A stretch of DNA of 64,000 nt from CAWKKW01 sp963850345 (GTDB lineage Bacteria > Acidobacteriota > Terriglobia > Terriglobales > Acidobacteriaceae), in assembly GCA_963850345.1 (NCBI GenBank), contig CAWKKW010000003.1, forward strand, positions 1 to 64,000. The letters run 5' to 3'. The notes beneath the pieces are model-generated. The model made no database searches. It saw only the letters and a program-made list of their open reading frames with translations, and was not told where the DNA came from. Below are positions 54,500 to 63,642 of this stretch, one piece after another. Position 1 is the stretch's first letter, and every line of letters begins with the position of its first letter. Both the position numbers and the translations under genes were made by a program.

Positions 54500-54810
54500 G
54501 GCATCTTTGGCGTTGTGCCTGTCAGAGCAGGTGAGTAACAGGTCTCAGCTTTAGCGCTTGATTACACCGCGGTATGAGCCTTCCATCCAACCCTGGGTGG
54601 AGGCAAAAACCAATCTTCCTGTCCAAGACACACCCTGGCGCATTTCGTATTCTGATCCTGTTAACAAGATCTAGCACCCCCTCCCTCCCCGAACTCGCCC
54701 CCCGAATTCGGGGATTTCTTTGCCCGAAATACAGAGCCGCTCGGGTCAAAGAAAAGGGGCGCCGCTGGTTGCATCCAGACGGCGCCCGCATGTTGCGACT
54801 GGGACGACTG
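54500..54810. other. Intergenic region between convergent genes
   Basis: About 310 bases between the antiporter and the EF-G paralogue. It contains a possible plus-strand terminator (hairpin CCCCG-AATT-CGGGG at 54700-54713 followed by ATTTCTTT) and a clear minus-strand terminator (next entry). No gene. Confidence 0.5.
54752..54787 (-). terminator. Rho-independent terminator of the EF-G paralogue gene
   Basis: Reading the minus strand, GGGCGCCG pairs with CGGCGCCC around an inner stem CTGG/CCAG and an ATGCAA loop, followed by CTTTTCTTTG. It begins 23 bases after the EF-G stop codon. Confidence 0.75.
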
Positions 54811-56976
54811 CTACTCCTCCTCGTCTTCCTCGGTGTGCTTCTTCGCCGAAGCCAGGATCTTTTCGGCTACCAGCTGCGGCACCACGTCGTAGTGATCCAT
54901 CTCCATGCGGAAGCTGCCGCGCCCTTGCGTCATAGCGGTAAGCGCAATGCCGTAGGTCAGCATCTCGGCCATGGGCACCTCGGCGCGGACCACGCTGGTC
55001 TTTCCGCGGCTATCCATACCCTGTACCCGCCCGCGCCGGCCGTTGAGATCGCCCATCAACGCGCCGGCAAACTCCTCCGGAGCCTCGATCTCGACCTTCA
55101 TCACCGGTTCCAGCAGACAGGGCTTGGCCTGCTCCATGCATTTGCGGAAGGCGATGCGGCCGGCCATCTTGAATGACAATTCGTTCGAGTCGACGTCATG
55201 GTAGCTGCCATCGAAGACCGTCACCTTGAAATCGACTACCGGATATCCGGCAAGATAGCCGCGAGCCGCCGACTCCTGGATGCCCTTCTCGACGGCTGGA
55301 ACAAACTGCCGCGGAATGGCGCCGCCAAAGATGTCGTTCTCAAATTCGAATCCGCCACCACGCGCCAGCGGCTCGATGCGAATCTTGCAATCGCCAAACT
55401 GACCGTGGCCGCCGGTCTGCTTCTTGTGGCGGCCCTGCGCTTCGGCTCGGCCGCGAATCGTCTCCCGGTAGGGCACCTTCGGCGACTTGAGCGTGACCTC
55501 GGTGTGATAGCGGCGCCGGAGCTTGTTCACGATGGCCTCGATGTGAGGCTGGCCAGCGCCGGCAATCAGAAATTCGTTGGTCTGCGGATCGCGGAAGAAG
55601 CGGACCATCAGATCCTCTTCCATCAGCTTGTGCACCGCCGGCGCGAGCTTGTCTTCGTCGGCGCGGGTCTTCGGCTCGATCGCATAGGTCATCGCCGGTT
55701 CCGGCAGCGAGACAGGCTCGAAGAAGACGTCGTGGCCCTTCTCTCCCAGCGTGTCGCCGGTGAGCGTTGTCCGCAACTTCGCGACCGCGCCGATGTCGCC
55801 CGCGTGCAGCTCAGCGACTTCAACAGCCTTGCGGCCCTGCATGATCGAAAGATGCGCGAAGCGTTCCCCCTCTTTACGCGTGTAGTTGAGCAGGTTCGCG
55901 TCATTCTTGAGCGTGCCGGAGAAGACTTTGAAGAACGAGATCCGTCCGGCGAATGGATCGGTCATCGTCTTGAACACATAGAGCGAGAGCGGCTCCTTGT
56001 CGTCGACATGCCGCATCACCATCTCCGTATTGCCATCGTCCGCTCCTGAGTGGCCGTTCTGGGATGCCCCGTTGGTGCCCACGGCCTGCAGCACGGCGCG
56101 CGCTGCGACTGGAACCCGCTCGGTGGGCGCTGGACAGTAGACTTTCAGAAAATCCAGCAGGTGATCAGTGCCCACGTTCGTGAGCCCGCTGGCATAGAGC
56201 ACGGGGAAGATACGATCTTCGCGAATCGCCTCATGCAGCGCGGTGATCAGGTGCTGCTCCGGAATGGTGCCCTCGGCGAAGAACTCCTCCATCAACTCAT
56301 CTTTCCCTTCGGCGACCAACTCGACCAGCGCCTCATGCGCGGCCTTCGCATCGGCACGCAGATTGCCGGGAATCTCGCCGATCTTGCCGCGGCCATCCCC
56401 GCCGGGCGTGTAGTAAAACGCCTCCATGGTGACCAGGTCGACGACGCCCTGAAAGCCCTTCGCATCGACGATCGGCAATTGCACCGGAACCAGGTGCCGT
56501 CCGTAGCGATCTCTCATATCTTCAAGAATTCGTTCGCGTTCGATGCCACTGTCGGCGCGCGGATGATCCAGTTGATTGATCACCATCACGCGCGGCAGGT
56601 TGAACTCCTCTGCGCACTTCCATACGCGATCGGTGATCGATTCCGCACCTACCGTGGCATTCACCACCACCAGCGCGGCCTCGACGGGCAGCATCGCGCA
56701 TTTGGCTTCATGCGCGAACATGTGAAAGCCCGGAGTGTCGATGAAATTCACCTTGACGCCGTTCCACTCAGCGAAGGCGACTGCGGTCTGCATGGTTGTG
56801 CGGCGGGCTACTTCCTCTTCGTCGTAGGCGGTGACAGCGCTTCCGTCTTCCACCCGGCCGAGTTTGTCAGTCATCCTGGCGGCATGCAGCAGAGCGGAGA
56901 TGAGCGTCGTCTTCCCACTGTGCGCATGCCCTACTACAGCTACGTTGCGGATCTCACTTCCCAAATACGATTTCAT
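54811..56976 (-). CDS. Elongation factor G-like GTPase (EF-G paralogue)
   Basis: 721 residues with translational GTPase layout: G1 GHAHSGKT (16-23), G2 Thr in ARRTTMQT, G3 DTPGF (80-84), G4 NQLD (134-137, where canonical EF-G has NKxD), then domain II, III, IV and V; the last has RVQGMDSRGKTSVVRAEVPMAEML. An insert with ASQNGHSG near residue 300 and the acidic C-terminus (KKHTEEDEEE) distinguish it from housekeeping EF-G. Such paralogues (EF-G2 or 'EF-G-like') may act in ribosome recycling or stress translation, or their role is unknown. ATG has GAGGGG upstream. No ribosomal protein genes are nearby, further supporting a non-housekeeping copy. Confidence 0.87.
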   Translation of the reverse strand: MKSYLGSEIRNVAVVGHAHSGKTTLISALLHAARMTDKLGRVEDGSAVTAYDEEEVARRTTMQTAVAFAEWNGVKVNFIDTPGFHMFAHEAKCAMLPVEAALVVVNATVGAESITDRVWKCAEEFNLPRVMVINQLDHPRADSGIERERILEDMRDRYGRHLVPVQLPIVDAKGFQGVVDLVTMEAFYYTPGGDGRGKIGEIPGNLRADAKAAHEALVELVAEGKDELMEEFFAEGTIPEQHLITALHEAIREDRIFPVLYASGLTNVGTDHLLDFLKVYCPAPTERVPVAARAVLQAVGTNGASQNGHSGADDGNTEMVMRHVDDKEPLSLYVFKTMTDPFAGRISFFKVFSGTLKNDANLLNYTRKEGERFAHLSIMQGRKAVEVAELHAGDIGAVAKLRTTLTGDTLGEKGHDVFFEPVSLPEPAMTYAIEPKTRADEDKLAPAVHKLMEEDLMVRFFRDPQTNEFLIAGAGQPHIEAIVNKLRRRYHTEVTLKSPKVPYRETIRGRAEAQGRHKKQTGGHGQFGDCKIRIEPLARGGGFEFENDIFGGAIPRQFVPAVEKGIQESAARGYLAGYPVVDFKVTVFDGSYHDVDSNELSFKMAGRIAFRKCMEQAKPCLLEPVMKVEIEAPEEFAGALMGDLNGRRGRVQGMDSRGKTSVVRAEVPMAEMLTYGIALTAMTQGRGSFRMEMDHYDVVPQLVAEKILASAKKHTEEDEEE

Positions 56977-57529
56977 GTGAATGTCCCCTCAATCCGTTGG
57001 CGAAAGGTGTTGTCTGTACTGGCCGAAGGCGGGCGTTCTGAGACACACGGACGCCGCGGGCCAGCGCTTCACCGGCTCGGGGAGTTCATCGGAATTTTTG
57101 TTTGGAGAGAAGAGCGCCAGCAAGGGCAGGGAAATCGCGACGGCGTCGCTGGCGGCGTCGGACTGACGAAAGCGCCAGCCGTAGAACTCCGAATCTGCCG
57201 TCCTCATCGTTCATTGAGGTGTCTGGCATTGCCCGGAGCCGGCCAACAGCGGCTGCTCCTCTCCGGGATCCTCTTCCCAGGTCACCGACTGGCAGATTCG
57301 ACTGCCCGGCGGCCTTTCACACGGTGCTAGACCGCGCGTCTTCGGGAAAGAGGGATGCTAACACACGGCCCCGCCCGCCTCAATGTGACAGCCCATACGC
57401 TTGTGGAGTCAGGTAGTTCAAAGGCTCGAATCGAGCGCTTCAGAGGATTTGTGCAATCAGGAAGGAGCGGGGGAAAGCCGGGACTGGTCTGGCGTGCCCC
57501 GGCCTATTCCGTTGCGAAATGCAGAGAAC
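56977..57529. other. Intergenic region upstream of EF-G paralogue gene
   Basis: About 550 bases. Short open frames exist on both strands (57102-57416, 57355-57621) but with no homology signals or ribosome sites. It presumably holds the EF-G paralogue promoter. Nothing else recognised. Confidence 0.4.
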
Positions 57530-57700
57530 TTAGGCCCGGGTGTGGTGGTCGGCCCAGGCTTGCTGAAGGCGTTCTGCCGCGACTTTGGCCGGAACGACTG
57601 CTCGCGACCTGCCAAAGGTGAAACCGCCTGAATTGCCGCGCAGCATCAACCATCCAGCCAATGCCACTAAACCACTGCCGACTAACGAAACACGACTCAT
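57530..57700 (-). CDS. Small membrane protein, 56 aa
   Basis: From the ATG at 57700, with GGAG at eight bases, a 56-residue peptide starts MSRVSLVGSGLVALAGWLML, a single membrane helix, followed by a basic and Ala-rich tail ending ADHHTRA. The open frame continues upstream to 57922 but has no good start there. Unknown function; size and ribosome site make it a credible small gene. Confidence 0.5.
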   Translation of the reverse strand: MSRVSLVGSGLVALAGWLMLRGNSGGFTFGRSRAVVPAKVAAERLQQAWADHHTRA

Positions 57701-57902
57701 GGAAACATCTCCCTCGGGATCAAAACTTGACAGTAGGATGCGTTTCGCCGTCATCCCGGGTAGATGAGGGAATACTGGGGAGCGATACGGTCTCGGATCA
57801 AAATGTTCGGCATCGCACGTCGAATGCTTATAGTTGGTGTTTGCACCGTCGAACGGGCCCGGCAAGTTCAGGCCGAATGCCCAGCGGACGCGAGGACCTA
57901 CG

Positions 57903-58034
57903 ATGAAGTTCTTCTTTACCATGCTGTTGGTAGTTTTTGTCGCCGTCTCGATGGGAGTTGACTACCTCTGGAAGCGATGGGTCGCGCGCCAGCGGGAATA
58001 CAGGCAAACTCATCCGGATGAGTACCCGAAGTGA
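57903..58034 (+). CDS. Small membrane protein, 43 aa
   Basis: ATG at 57903 has GAGG upstream. The peptide is one membrane helix (KFFFTMLLVVFVAVSMGVDYLW) and a charged tail ending in HPDEYPK. It starts 86 bases before the thioredoxin-fold gene on the same strand and may be co-transcribed with it. Function unknown; a small subunit or membrane adaptor is possible. Confidence 0.55.
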   Translation: MKFFFTMLLVVFVAVSMGVDYLWKRWVARQREYRQTHPDEYPK

Positions 58035-58120
58035 GCTTTCCTCGTTACCGGGGCCCTGTAGGAGCCCTGAGATTTTCGGAGCCTTTAGTACAATTCAGTC
58101 AAGGATTGAGTCTAACCAGC

Positions 58121-58840
58121 ATGCACGTCTTCTCACGCCTCAACCATCTTTTGGCTAAGCCTGCGCTGCCTGTTCTGCTGGCAGCTTTCGTCCTGATTGC
58201 GACTGGTATGGCCCAGTTCTCCAGCCCCCAGCCCTCCGGGGATAAGTCCCTGCTGCGGCCGCCTCCCGGGGCGCGCGTCGCGATCTATGAGTTCGAAGAC
58301 ATGCAGTGTCCGGACTGCGCCCGCGCAAACCCGCTCTTGAAAGAAGCGTCGGAGAAGTACCACATCCCGTGGCTGCGGCATGATTACCCGCTCCCGCAGC
58401 ACAACTGGAGCTTCCAGGCGGCGGTGAACGCCCGCTGGTTCGATACCAAATCGAAGAAGCTCGGCGACGACTATCGCGACGCGGTCTTTGCCAATCAGAT
58501 GAATATCGAAAATCCAGACGGACTCCGCGCGTTCACTGACAACTGGGCCAAAGGCCACGGCCAGTCGATTCCCTTTGCCATCGACCCTCAAGGCAAGCTG
58601 TCGGATCTGGTCAAGGCGGATTCGGCGCTCGGTCAGCGCATCGGCGTGGAGCACACACCCACTATCTGGGTTGTGACCAACAAGTCAGGCGGGGGCGCTC
58701 CACCGTTTGTCGAAGTGGTTGACCGAACCAAGCTGTATTCCATCATCGACCAGGCGCTGGCCGAGACCAAGCCGGCCGCCGCCCCGACGCGCGCCGGCAC
58801 CAAGCCTGCCACGAACACGCGCGCAGCCGTGAAGCACTAG
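58121..58840 (+). CDS. DsbA-like thioredoxin-fold protein
   Basis: 239 residues from the ATG at 58121, giving a signal/anchor (LAKPALPVLLAAFVLIATGMAQ). An earlier start at 58031 overlaps the small gene and adds unlikely sequence. The active site is C63-P-D-C66 (MQCPDCAR) and the cis-Pro loop reads HTPTIWV, as in DsbA/DsbG-type disulfide oxidoreductases (Thioredoxin_4). It likely acts in the periplasm. The C-terminus is a Pro/Ala/Thr-rich low-complexity tail. A strong terminator follows. Confidence 0.83.
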   Translation: MHVFSRLNHLLAKPALPVLLAAFVLIATGMAQFSSPQPSGDKSLLRPPPGARVAIYEFEDMQCPDCARANPLLKEASEKYHIPWLRHDYPLPQHNWSFQAAVNARWFDTKSKKLGDDYRDAVFANQMNIENPDGLRAFTDNWAKGHGQSIPFAIDPQGKLSDLVKADSALGQRIGVEHTPTIWVVTNKSGGGAPPFVEVVDRTKLYSIIDQALAETKPAAAPTRAGTKPATNTRAAVKH

Positions 58841-58860
58841 ACCAGCAGACGCAGAACAGC

Positions 58861-58901
58861 AAAAGGCCGCAATTCCCGGATTCGGGAATTGCGGCCTTTT
58901 T
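58861..58901. terminator. Strong bidirectional rho-independent terminator
   Basis: An 18-bp perfect stem (AAAAGGCCGCAATTCCCG and its complement) with loop GATT, flanked by A and T tracts on both sides. It lies between convergent genes (stops at 58840 and 58933) and should end transcription in both directions. Confidence 0.9.
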
Positions 58902-58932
58902 GTGGATGGCTTCGCCAGCCCAAGGTGCTGCG

Positions 58933-59361
58933 CTATTGCACCTGAAGTGTCTGCAGATACCGAGACACGTTGTTGGCGCGCTGCATTGCCTCAGTCGGAT
59001 TGGACTTGTGTAGAGAACTGAAGACGGGTCCCCACACCGGCATGCTCGCGTTGCCGTGAGCCGTGGTTTCCGTGCCGAACTTCAACACATTGACTACGTG
59101 ATTGCCAGGATACTTACCCCCGTTCTGCTTTGCCAGCAGAGTCAGATCGGGAGGGTGATTCTTCAGGGCTGAAACTGCGGGGCCGTCACCTTTGGCGGTG
59201 GCTCCGTGGCAGACAGCGCAATACTGGTGATACATTTCCTGCCCTGACGTGGCGGATGTGTATTTCGCAGTTACGGTTTTGATGGTTAATTGCTGTGCGA
59301 ATGCAAAAAATCCAGAACTGAAAAAACAAACGAGTACGACTACATTTCTCACGGTTGGCAT
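58933..59361 (-). CDS. Class I cytochrome c
   Basis: 142 residues from the ATG at 59361, preceded by AAGGAGG; a longer frame to 59550 is not needed. Signal peptide (VVVLVCFFSSGFFAFAQ). One haem motif C48-A-V-C51-H52 and a likely Met ligand in ASMPVWGPVF. It carries electrons in the periplasm. GDGPAVSALKNHPPDL after the haem motif is typical of monohaem c-type proteins found with oxidase or dehydrogenase genes, but none are adjacent here. Confidence 0.87.
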   Translation of the reverse strand: MPTVRNVVVLVCFFSSGFFAFAQQLTIKTVTAKYTSATSGQEMYHQYCAVCHGATAKGDGPAVSALKNHPPDLTLLAKQNGGKYPGNHVVNVLKFGTETTAHGNASMPVWGPVFSSLHKSNPTEAMQRANNVSRYLQTLQVQ

Positions 59362-59593
59362 CTTGATGTGCCTCCTTACCGCAGCAAATCCTAGGCCTAT
59401 GCGAGGAACATCTCTGTGACGGGGAACACGCCACCCTCGTGTCAGACCCAACTTCCATGGGCGGAAGAAGGCTAGTTTTCTGGGGGCCAGCGGTAATCGC
59501 CTGATTCGCTTGAGCGAAGGGCTAACTCGTCCCGCTCGGCTGAGGCCCATTTGCTTTGAAGGTGGATACCTGAAAGCTGGCTGAGGCGTGGTT

Positions 59594-60631
59594 TTAGAGC
59601 TGGATGTTTACCAGTTCGGGAGAATTTTCGGCGTGGCCGCCTGGAGTCGAATGCGAGATCTGCGGTGCGCGCCAGTGGTCGATGTAGGAGATCTGGTGCA
59701 CGCAAGAGACGGTGCAATTGGGCGCACAGCTCTTCTCTGAAAGGAATTCGCGAGCCAGGTCGGCCCGGGTGTAATCGGCCAGAGGAACGCCCGGCCATCC
59801 GCGCTGCTGCGAACAGTAGTGCACCAGCCCGTTTTCGCAGATGTACAGGTACCGTGAACCGGCGCGGCATCGCCATTCGTTCGGCTCGCCGTTGGCGATC
59901 GCGATCTGAAACTGGTTGAAGCGCGAATAGTTCTTCTTCTTGAGGTTGCGCATTTTGAAGTAGACCTCGCGCTCCTGATTCTGCAGCGGCTTTAACTGCC
60001 CGTCGCCATCGTGAATGATGCCGATGGTGGAGGTGAATCCGAGCTCCAATGCGCGATGGCCGATGGTCAGGGCATCCTGCGGATTCTTGATCCCGCCGCC
60101 CACCACCGAGTTGATGTTCACGTGAAAATCGGCGTACTGCGACAGGAACTCGAGCTTCTTGTCGAGCACCTTGAGACTCTTCTTCGAGATCTCGTCCGGC
60201 TGGACGTTGTCGATCGAGATCTGCATGTGGTCCAGCCCGGCCTTGTTCAGCCTCTCGATGCGATCCGGCATGAGCAGGTAACCATTGGTGATCATGCCGG
60301 CGATGCGGCCATGATGGCGGATGCGGGCAATCACCTGGTCGAGATCGGGATGGGTGAGGGGTTCGCCGCCGGAGATGGTGATGATGCTGGTCCCAAGCCG
60401 CGCCAGGTGATCGATGCGCCGCAGCATTTCGTCGATGGGCACCGGCTCTGAAACCTTGTCGTACTCGTTGCAGTAGGCGCAGGAGAGATTACAGAAGCGG
60501 GCCGGCACAATCTGGGCCATGACCACGTGCTTGGTGGACATCAGGGCATGCCCCACTGTGGCCAGTTCCCTCGCCTTACGGGAGACAGCCTTGAAGCGGC
60601 GACCGAGCGGGTTGGAACGAGGGACTGCCAT
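59594..60631 (-). CDS. Radical SAM protein
   Basis: 345 residues. The 4Fe-4S cysteines are C47, C51 and C54 (CNLSCAYC), with ISGGEPLTHPDL as the SAM-binding glycine motif. A C-terminal set of cysteines (EWRCRAGSRYLYICENG, HYCSQQRG, KSCAPNCTVSCVHQ) suggests a SPASM-like second cluster. Enzymes of this type modify peptides, lipids or small molecules. No precursor peptide or maturation partner is seen next to it, so the substrate is unknown. Its start ATG at 60631 has no strong ribosome site. Confidence 0.85.
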   Translation of the reverse strand: MAVPRSNPLGRRFKAVSRKARELATVGHALMSTKHVVMAQIVPARFCNLSCAYCNEYDKVSEPVPIDEMLRRIDHLARLGTSIITISGGEPLTHPDLDQVIARIRHHGRIAGMITNGYLLMPDRIERLNKAGLDHMQISIDNVQPDEISKKSLKVLDKKLEFLSQYADFHVNINSVVGGGIKNPQDALTIGHRALELGFTSTIGIIHDGDGQLKPLQNQEREVYFKMRNLKKKNYSRFNQFQIAIANGEPNEWRCRAGSRYLYICENGLVHYCSQQRGWPGVPLADYTRADLAREFLSEKSCAPNCTVSCVHQISYIDHWRAPQISHSTPGGHAENSPELVNIQL

Positions 60632-60732
60632 TCTTAGGTTATTGAACCATAACCCGCGCGAATTCTGCGAGTCAGCGAGGTACGAAAGGGGCGGCTGGCT
60701 GGCTGAAGCGTAAGGAACGGGGGTTGAAACAC

Positions 60733-60759
60733 AAAGGGCGCCCTGGTTTAAGGGCGCCC
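60733..60759 (-). terminator. Rho-independent terminator after PDZ gene
   Basis: On the minus strand GGGCGCCCT pairs with AGGGCGCCC across a TAAACC loop and is followed by TTTGTGTTT. It lies 20 bases past the stop of the PDZ protein gene. Confidence 0.75.
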
Positions 60760-60780
60760 CTCAGTGAATTCTCGCGTGAA

Positions 60781-61653
60781 TTAGGTTTTTCTCTTTGGCT
60801 CGCCCGCAGTCATGGTGAGAATCTGCTCTTTTTTGTTACGGACGATTGTCAGCTGCACCTGCTTGCCCTTGTGGCTGCGAATCGCATGCAGCCAGTCGTT
60901 GCGGCTGACCATGGTGTCGTTGTTCACCTTGAGCACGATGTCTCCCGCCTTTAGCCCGGCGATGCCCGCGGGGCTGTTGTCGTCCACGGTTCTCACCAGT
61001 AGACCTGCACCGTCTTTTACGCCGAAGTAGTCGGCCAATTGTGCGCCCACGGGGTCGAGAACCGCGCCGACATACAGAGGATTGGTAGTGAGGGAGCCGA
61101 AGAACCCGGAGCCAAAGCCGCTACCGGACTGCGAGGGCAGGGACCAGGATTCTTCCTGCGGATTGTTCGCCGGCTCAGGAACGGTAAATCGGTTCTTGAT
61201 GGCTTCCTTCTCCACCTTGGCCCGGTCGGCCAACTGCACGCTGACATTGACAGGTTGGCCGTCACGGCTGAGAACGAAATTCACTGTCTTGCCTGCGGGC
61301 GTCTCGTGCAGCAATCGCCGCAATTGATCGGTGTTTTCGACCGGCTGTCCATTCATCTGCACAATGACGTCGTGCAGCCGAAGACCCGCTTTGCCCGCGG
61401 GAGCGTCGTGGTCGACGGTAATGATCTCTGCCCCGCGAACATCTTTCAGCTTAAGGACGGTTACGTGATCCGCATCCACGTCGCGAATATCGATGCCAAG
61501 ATAGCCCTGGGAAGAATTATGTAACAGCAACGGGAGCGAATCCTGCCACTCCGTCATTACCTGCACTCCGCTGCTCTGGGCACGCAGAGCAACCGGAACC
61601 AGACCCGCGCAGCCAATCAATACAAGTGATCCCAGCCTCGAAAGGTAATTCAC
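60781..61653 (-). CDS. Exported protein with two PDZ domains
   Basis: 290 residues from GTG 61653. Signal peptide (LVLIGCAGLVPVALRAQ). Two PDZ domains: about 50-135 (GYLGIDIRDVDAD, GKAGLRLHDVIVQMNGQPVENTDQLRRLL) and about 195-285 (YFGVKDGAGLLV, AGIAGLKAGDIVLKVNN). No protease domain is present. PDZ domains bind protein C-termini, so it probably docks envelope proteins. It is the last gene of a minus-strand run: sigma factor, anti-sigma factor, PDZ protein; this arrangement recalls envelope-stress regulation. Confidence 0.85.
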   Translation of the reverse strand: MNYLSRLGSLVLIGCAGLVPVALRAQSSGVQVMTEWQDSLPLLLHNSSQGYLGIDIRDVDADHVTVLKLKDVRGAEIITVDHDAPAGKAGLRLHDVIVQMNGQPVENTDQLRRLLHETPAGKTVNFVLSRDGQPVNVSVQLADRAKVEKEAIKNRFTVPEPANNPQEESWSLPSQSGSGFGSGFFGSLTTNPLYVGAVLDPVGAQLADYFGVKDGAGLLVRTVDDNSPAGIAGLKAGDIVLKVNNDTMVSRNDWLHAIRSHKGKQVQLTIVRNKKEQILTMTAGEPKRKT

Positions 61654-61741
61654 CGTAGTCCCTCTTCTTATGTGTCTTTCTGCTGTCCTACCGATGGTTC
61701 AGACGGCTGCCGAGGCGATTGGTTACTGCCTCGAGCCGTTC

Positions 61742-62701
61742 TTATTGTATCTGCGGCAGTTGGTCGAGCACCTGCTGCGAGACCGTCCGAATATGAGGAT
61801 TGTTATCCCTCGAGGCTACGGTATGCAAGACCTCACGCACGCTGCTGTCCCCTTCAACTGGCTCGAGCAGGCTGATTGCCTGCGTTCTCACGGTGGCATC
61901 GGGATCACTCATCAAGGCCTCGAGCACGGCATCGCGAACCCGCATATCGGCAGCGATGTAGGGCTGCAGGCCTTCCAGGGCCTTGAGGCGGACGGCCGGT
62001 TTGCGGTCGTAACGCAGAGCGACCAGCAGAGCATCGCGAATGGGCCCGTCGTCACACTGATGGCCGACGCGGCACTCCTCCGCCAGCAGGTCAAGGGAGC
62101 GATCGCTTATGCCAGAATTGATGCGGCTTTGCGCGGCGACCAGGAGCATCTGACGCACCCGTGGGTCGTCAAGCGAACCCTGCATCGTCTCAGGAAGCAG
62201 GCGGTTGTAGTGAATCTCTACGTTTTCCGAGTTCGGCTGCTGTACGATGCTGGTCACGTTGGCTACTTCGGATGGCTGCGTATCGGGCGTGACCTGGGCC
62301 GTCTCCACCGTAGGCTCGGCCCCGTTTTTCTGCCCAGCGTGGTAGCCCACCAGGGCTCCTGCGCCTAATCCGAATGCCAGCACCGCGGAGGCCATCACTG
62401 GTGCGGATTGCAGCCGGCCGGCCCCGCGCAAAAAGCCTTGCAGCAGGCGATGCATCCAGCCGCTATGAGGAATGGTGTCGAGTGCCTCTTCGAGCTTCAT
62501 CCGGGCCCGGGTGACCAGGTTGGCAGAGGGCTCCTCCACCAGGTGAAGCGACATGGCACGATGCAGAGTCTGCAATGCATCCAGTTCCCGCCGGCACGAT
62601 TCGCATTCTGCTAAATGATTTTCCAATTGATGACGGGCGTCGTCCGCCAATTCGTCATAGACTGCCAACGCTATCTTCTGTTGAAACCCTTCGCAATTCA
62701 T
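61742..62701 (-). CDS. Anti-sigma factor with zinc finger and HEAT-like repeats
   Basis: 319 residues. N-terminal anti-sigma zinc finger: H29, C33 and C36 (HLAECESC). A membrane helix near 99-122 (APVMASAVLAFGLGAGALVGY) follows. The periplasmic part from about 175 contains HEAT-like repeats (RDALLVALRYDRKPAVRLKALEGL, RDAVLEALMSDPDATVRTQAISLL, REVLHTVASRDNNPHIRTVSQQVL). Gene order after the ECF sigma factor and the fold indicate it holds the sigma factor in the cytoplasm and senses a periplasmic signal. AAGGAA precedes the ATG. Confidence 0.85.
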   Translation of the reverse strand: MNCEGFQQKIALAVYDELADDARHQLENHLAECESCRRELDALQTLHRAMSLHLVEEPSANLVTRARMKLEEALDTIPHSGWMHRLLQGFLRGAGRLQSAPVMASAVLAFGLGAGALVGYHAGQKNGAEPTVETAQVTPDTQPSEVANVTSIVQQPNSENVEIHYNRLLPETMQGSLDDPRVRQMLLVAAQSRINSGISDRSLDLLAEECRVGHQCDDGPIRDALLVALRYDRKPAVRLKALEGLQPYIAADMRVRDAVLEALMSDPDATVRTQAISLLEPVEGDSSVREVLHTVASRDNNPHIRTVSQQVLDQLPQIQ

Positions 62702-62828
62702 CGCAGTTCCTTCTTATGGAGTCATCTGCCTGTTGCCTGGGCCCATTTGGGTTCATCCGTGTGCCACCTGCTTGGGGGAGCATTCTCGGAACCCTGATGA
62801 TTTAGACGTACAGGACAAACTCTCCGGC

Positions 62829-63509
62829 CTACCGCAAATTCGCCAAATGTGTTCTTAGTTTTCTAGTCGCGCGAAAGAGCGTGTTCTTGGCGGTCTCTTC
62901 CGTCGTGTTCAACATTTCACCGATGGTTCTTAACTTCAGGCCCTGGTAGTGCTTCAGTTCAAAAACCATGCGTTCGCGGGGAGTCAGCGTTTCCAGAGCC
63001 GCGCTGATCTTTTCGCCCAGAAACTTGCGTTGCAACTCCCGGTCTGGATTAGCCATGGAGCGATCGTCGGAGACGTTGCTGAGCAAGTCCATCTCTTCGC
63101 CCGACGAGTCGATCACTACGGCCTGGTCCTCGCGGCGAGACTTACGCCGCCGCAGCAGATCGAGGCAGAGATTGGTCACGATCCGATAGATCCAGGTGTA
63201 GAACGAGCATTCAAAGCGGAAGTTTCCCAGGTAGCGATATGCCTTGAGAAACGCCTCCTGGTGGATATCCTGCGCATCTGCTTCGGATCCTGTCAGGTGG
63301 AGCGCCAACCGGAGAACTGCCTGATCATATTGACGCACCAGGGTGTCAAAGGCTGTTCTGGATCCTTGCTGCGCCTCGCGGATCAGTTCGTTTTCACTTA
63401 TACGTATGCGCGGATCGCTGGCCATGCCTGAGGTGGATTGTATGCCCGAGGCTCGGCGACGCGGCTGGGGTACAGCTTCATTCGGAAGTGGTAGTGCATC
63501 AGCAGGCAT
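62829..63509 (-). CDS. ECF sigma factor (RpoE-like)
   Basis: 226 residues. Sigma region 2 has YDQAVLRLALHLTGSEADAQDIHQEAFLKAYRYL and FYTWIYRIVTNLCLDLLRRRKSRRED; region 4 has LTPRERMVFELKHYQGLKLRTIGEMLNTTEETAKNTL. The ATG at 63509 has GGAG seven bases upstream; an ATG 28 codons later is a possible shorter start. About 127 bases separate it from the anti-sigma gene on the same strand; they are probably co-transcribed and antagonistic. Divergent to an RNase H gene. Confidence 0.9.
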   Translation of the reverse strand: MPADALPLPNEAVPQPRRRASGIQSTSGMASDPRIRISENELIREAQQGSRTAFDTLVRQYDQAVLRLALHLTGSEADAQDIHQEAFLKAYRYLGNFRFECSFYTWIYRIVTNLCLDLLRRRKSRREDQAVVIDSSGEEMDLLSNVSDDRSMANPDRELQRKFLGEKISAALETLTPRERMVFELKHYQGLKLRTIGEMLNTTEETAKNTLFRATRKLRTHLANLR

Positions 63510-63642
63510 TCAATCGCTCCAACGGGTGCGGACGCTAGTGCTCCCATTGGACGAAGGAGCTATCGATTTGTGAGCCGGGTTACAGGGATTCGCGGCGGCT
63601 ACCGAACCAAGCTCAGGCGGTCAAATCCGATACACTCGGCTG

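Noticed and set aside
56050..57330. 426-codon plus-strand open frame opposite the EF-G gene
   Set aside because: The minus strand encodes a full EF-G-like protein here; the plus frame is an antisense shadow with no recognisable domain.
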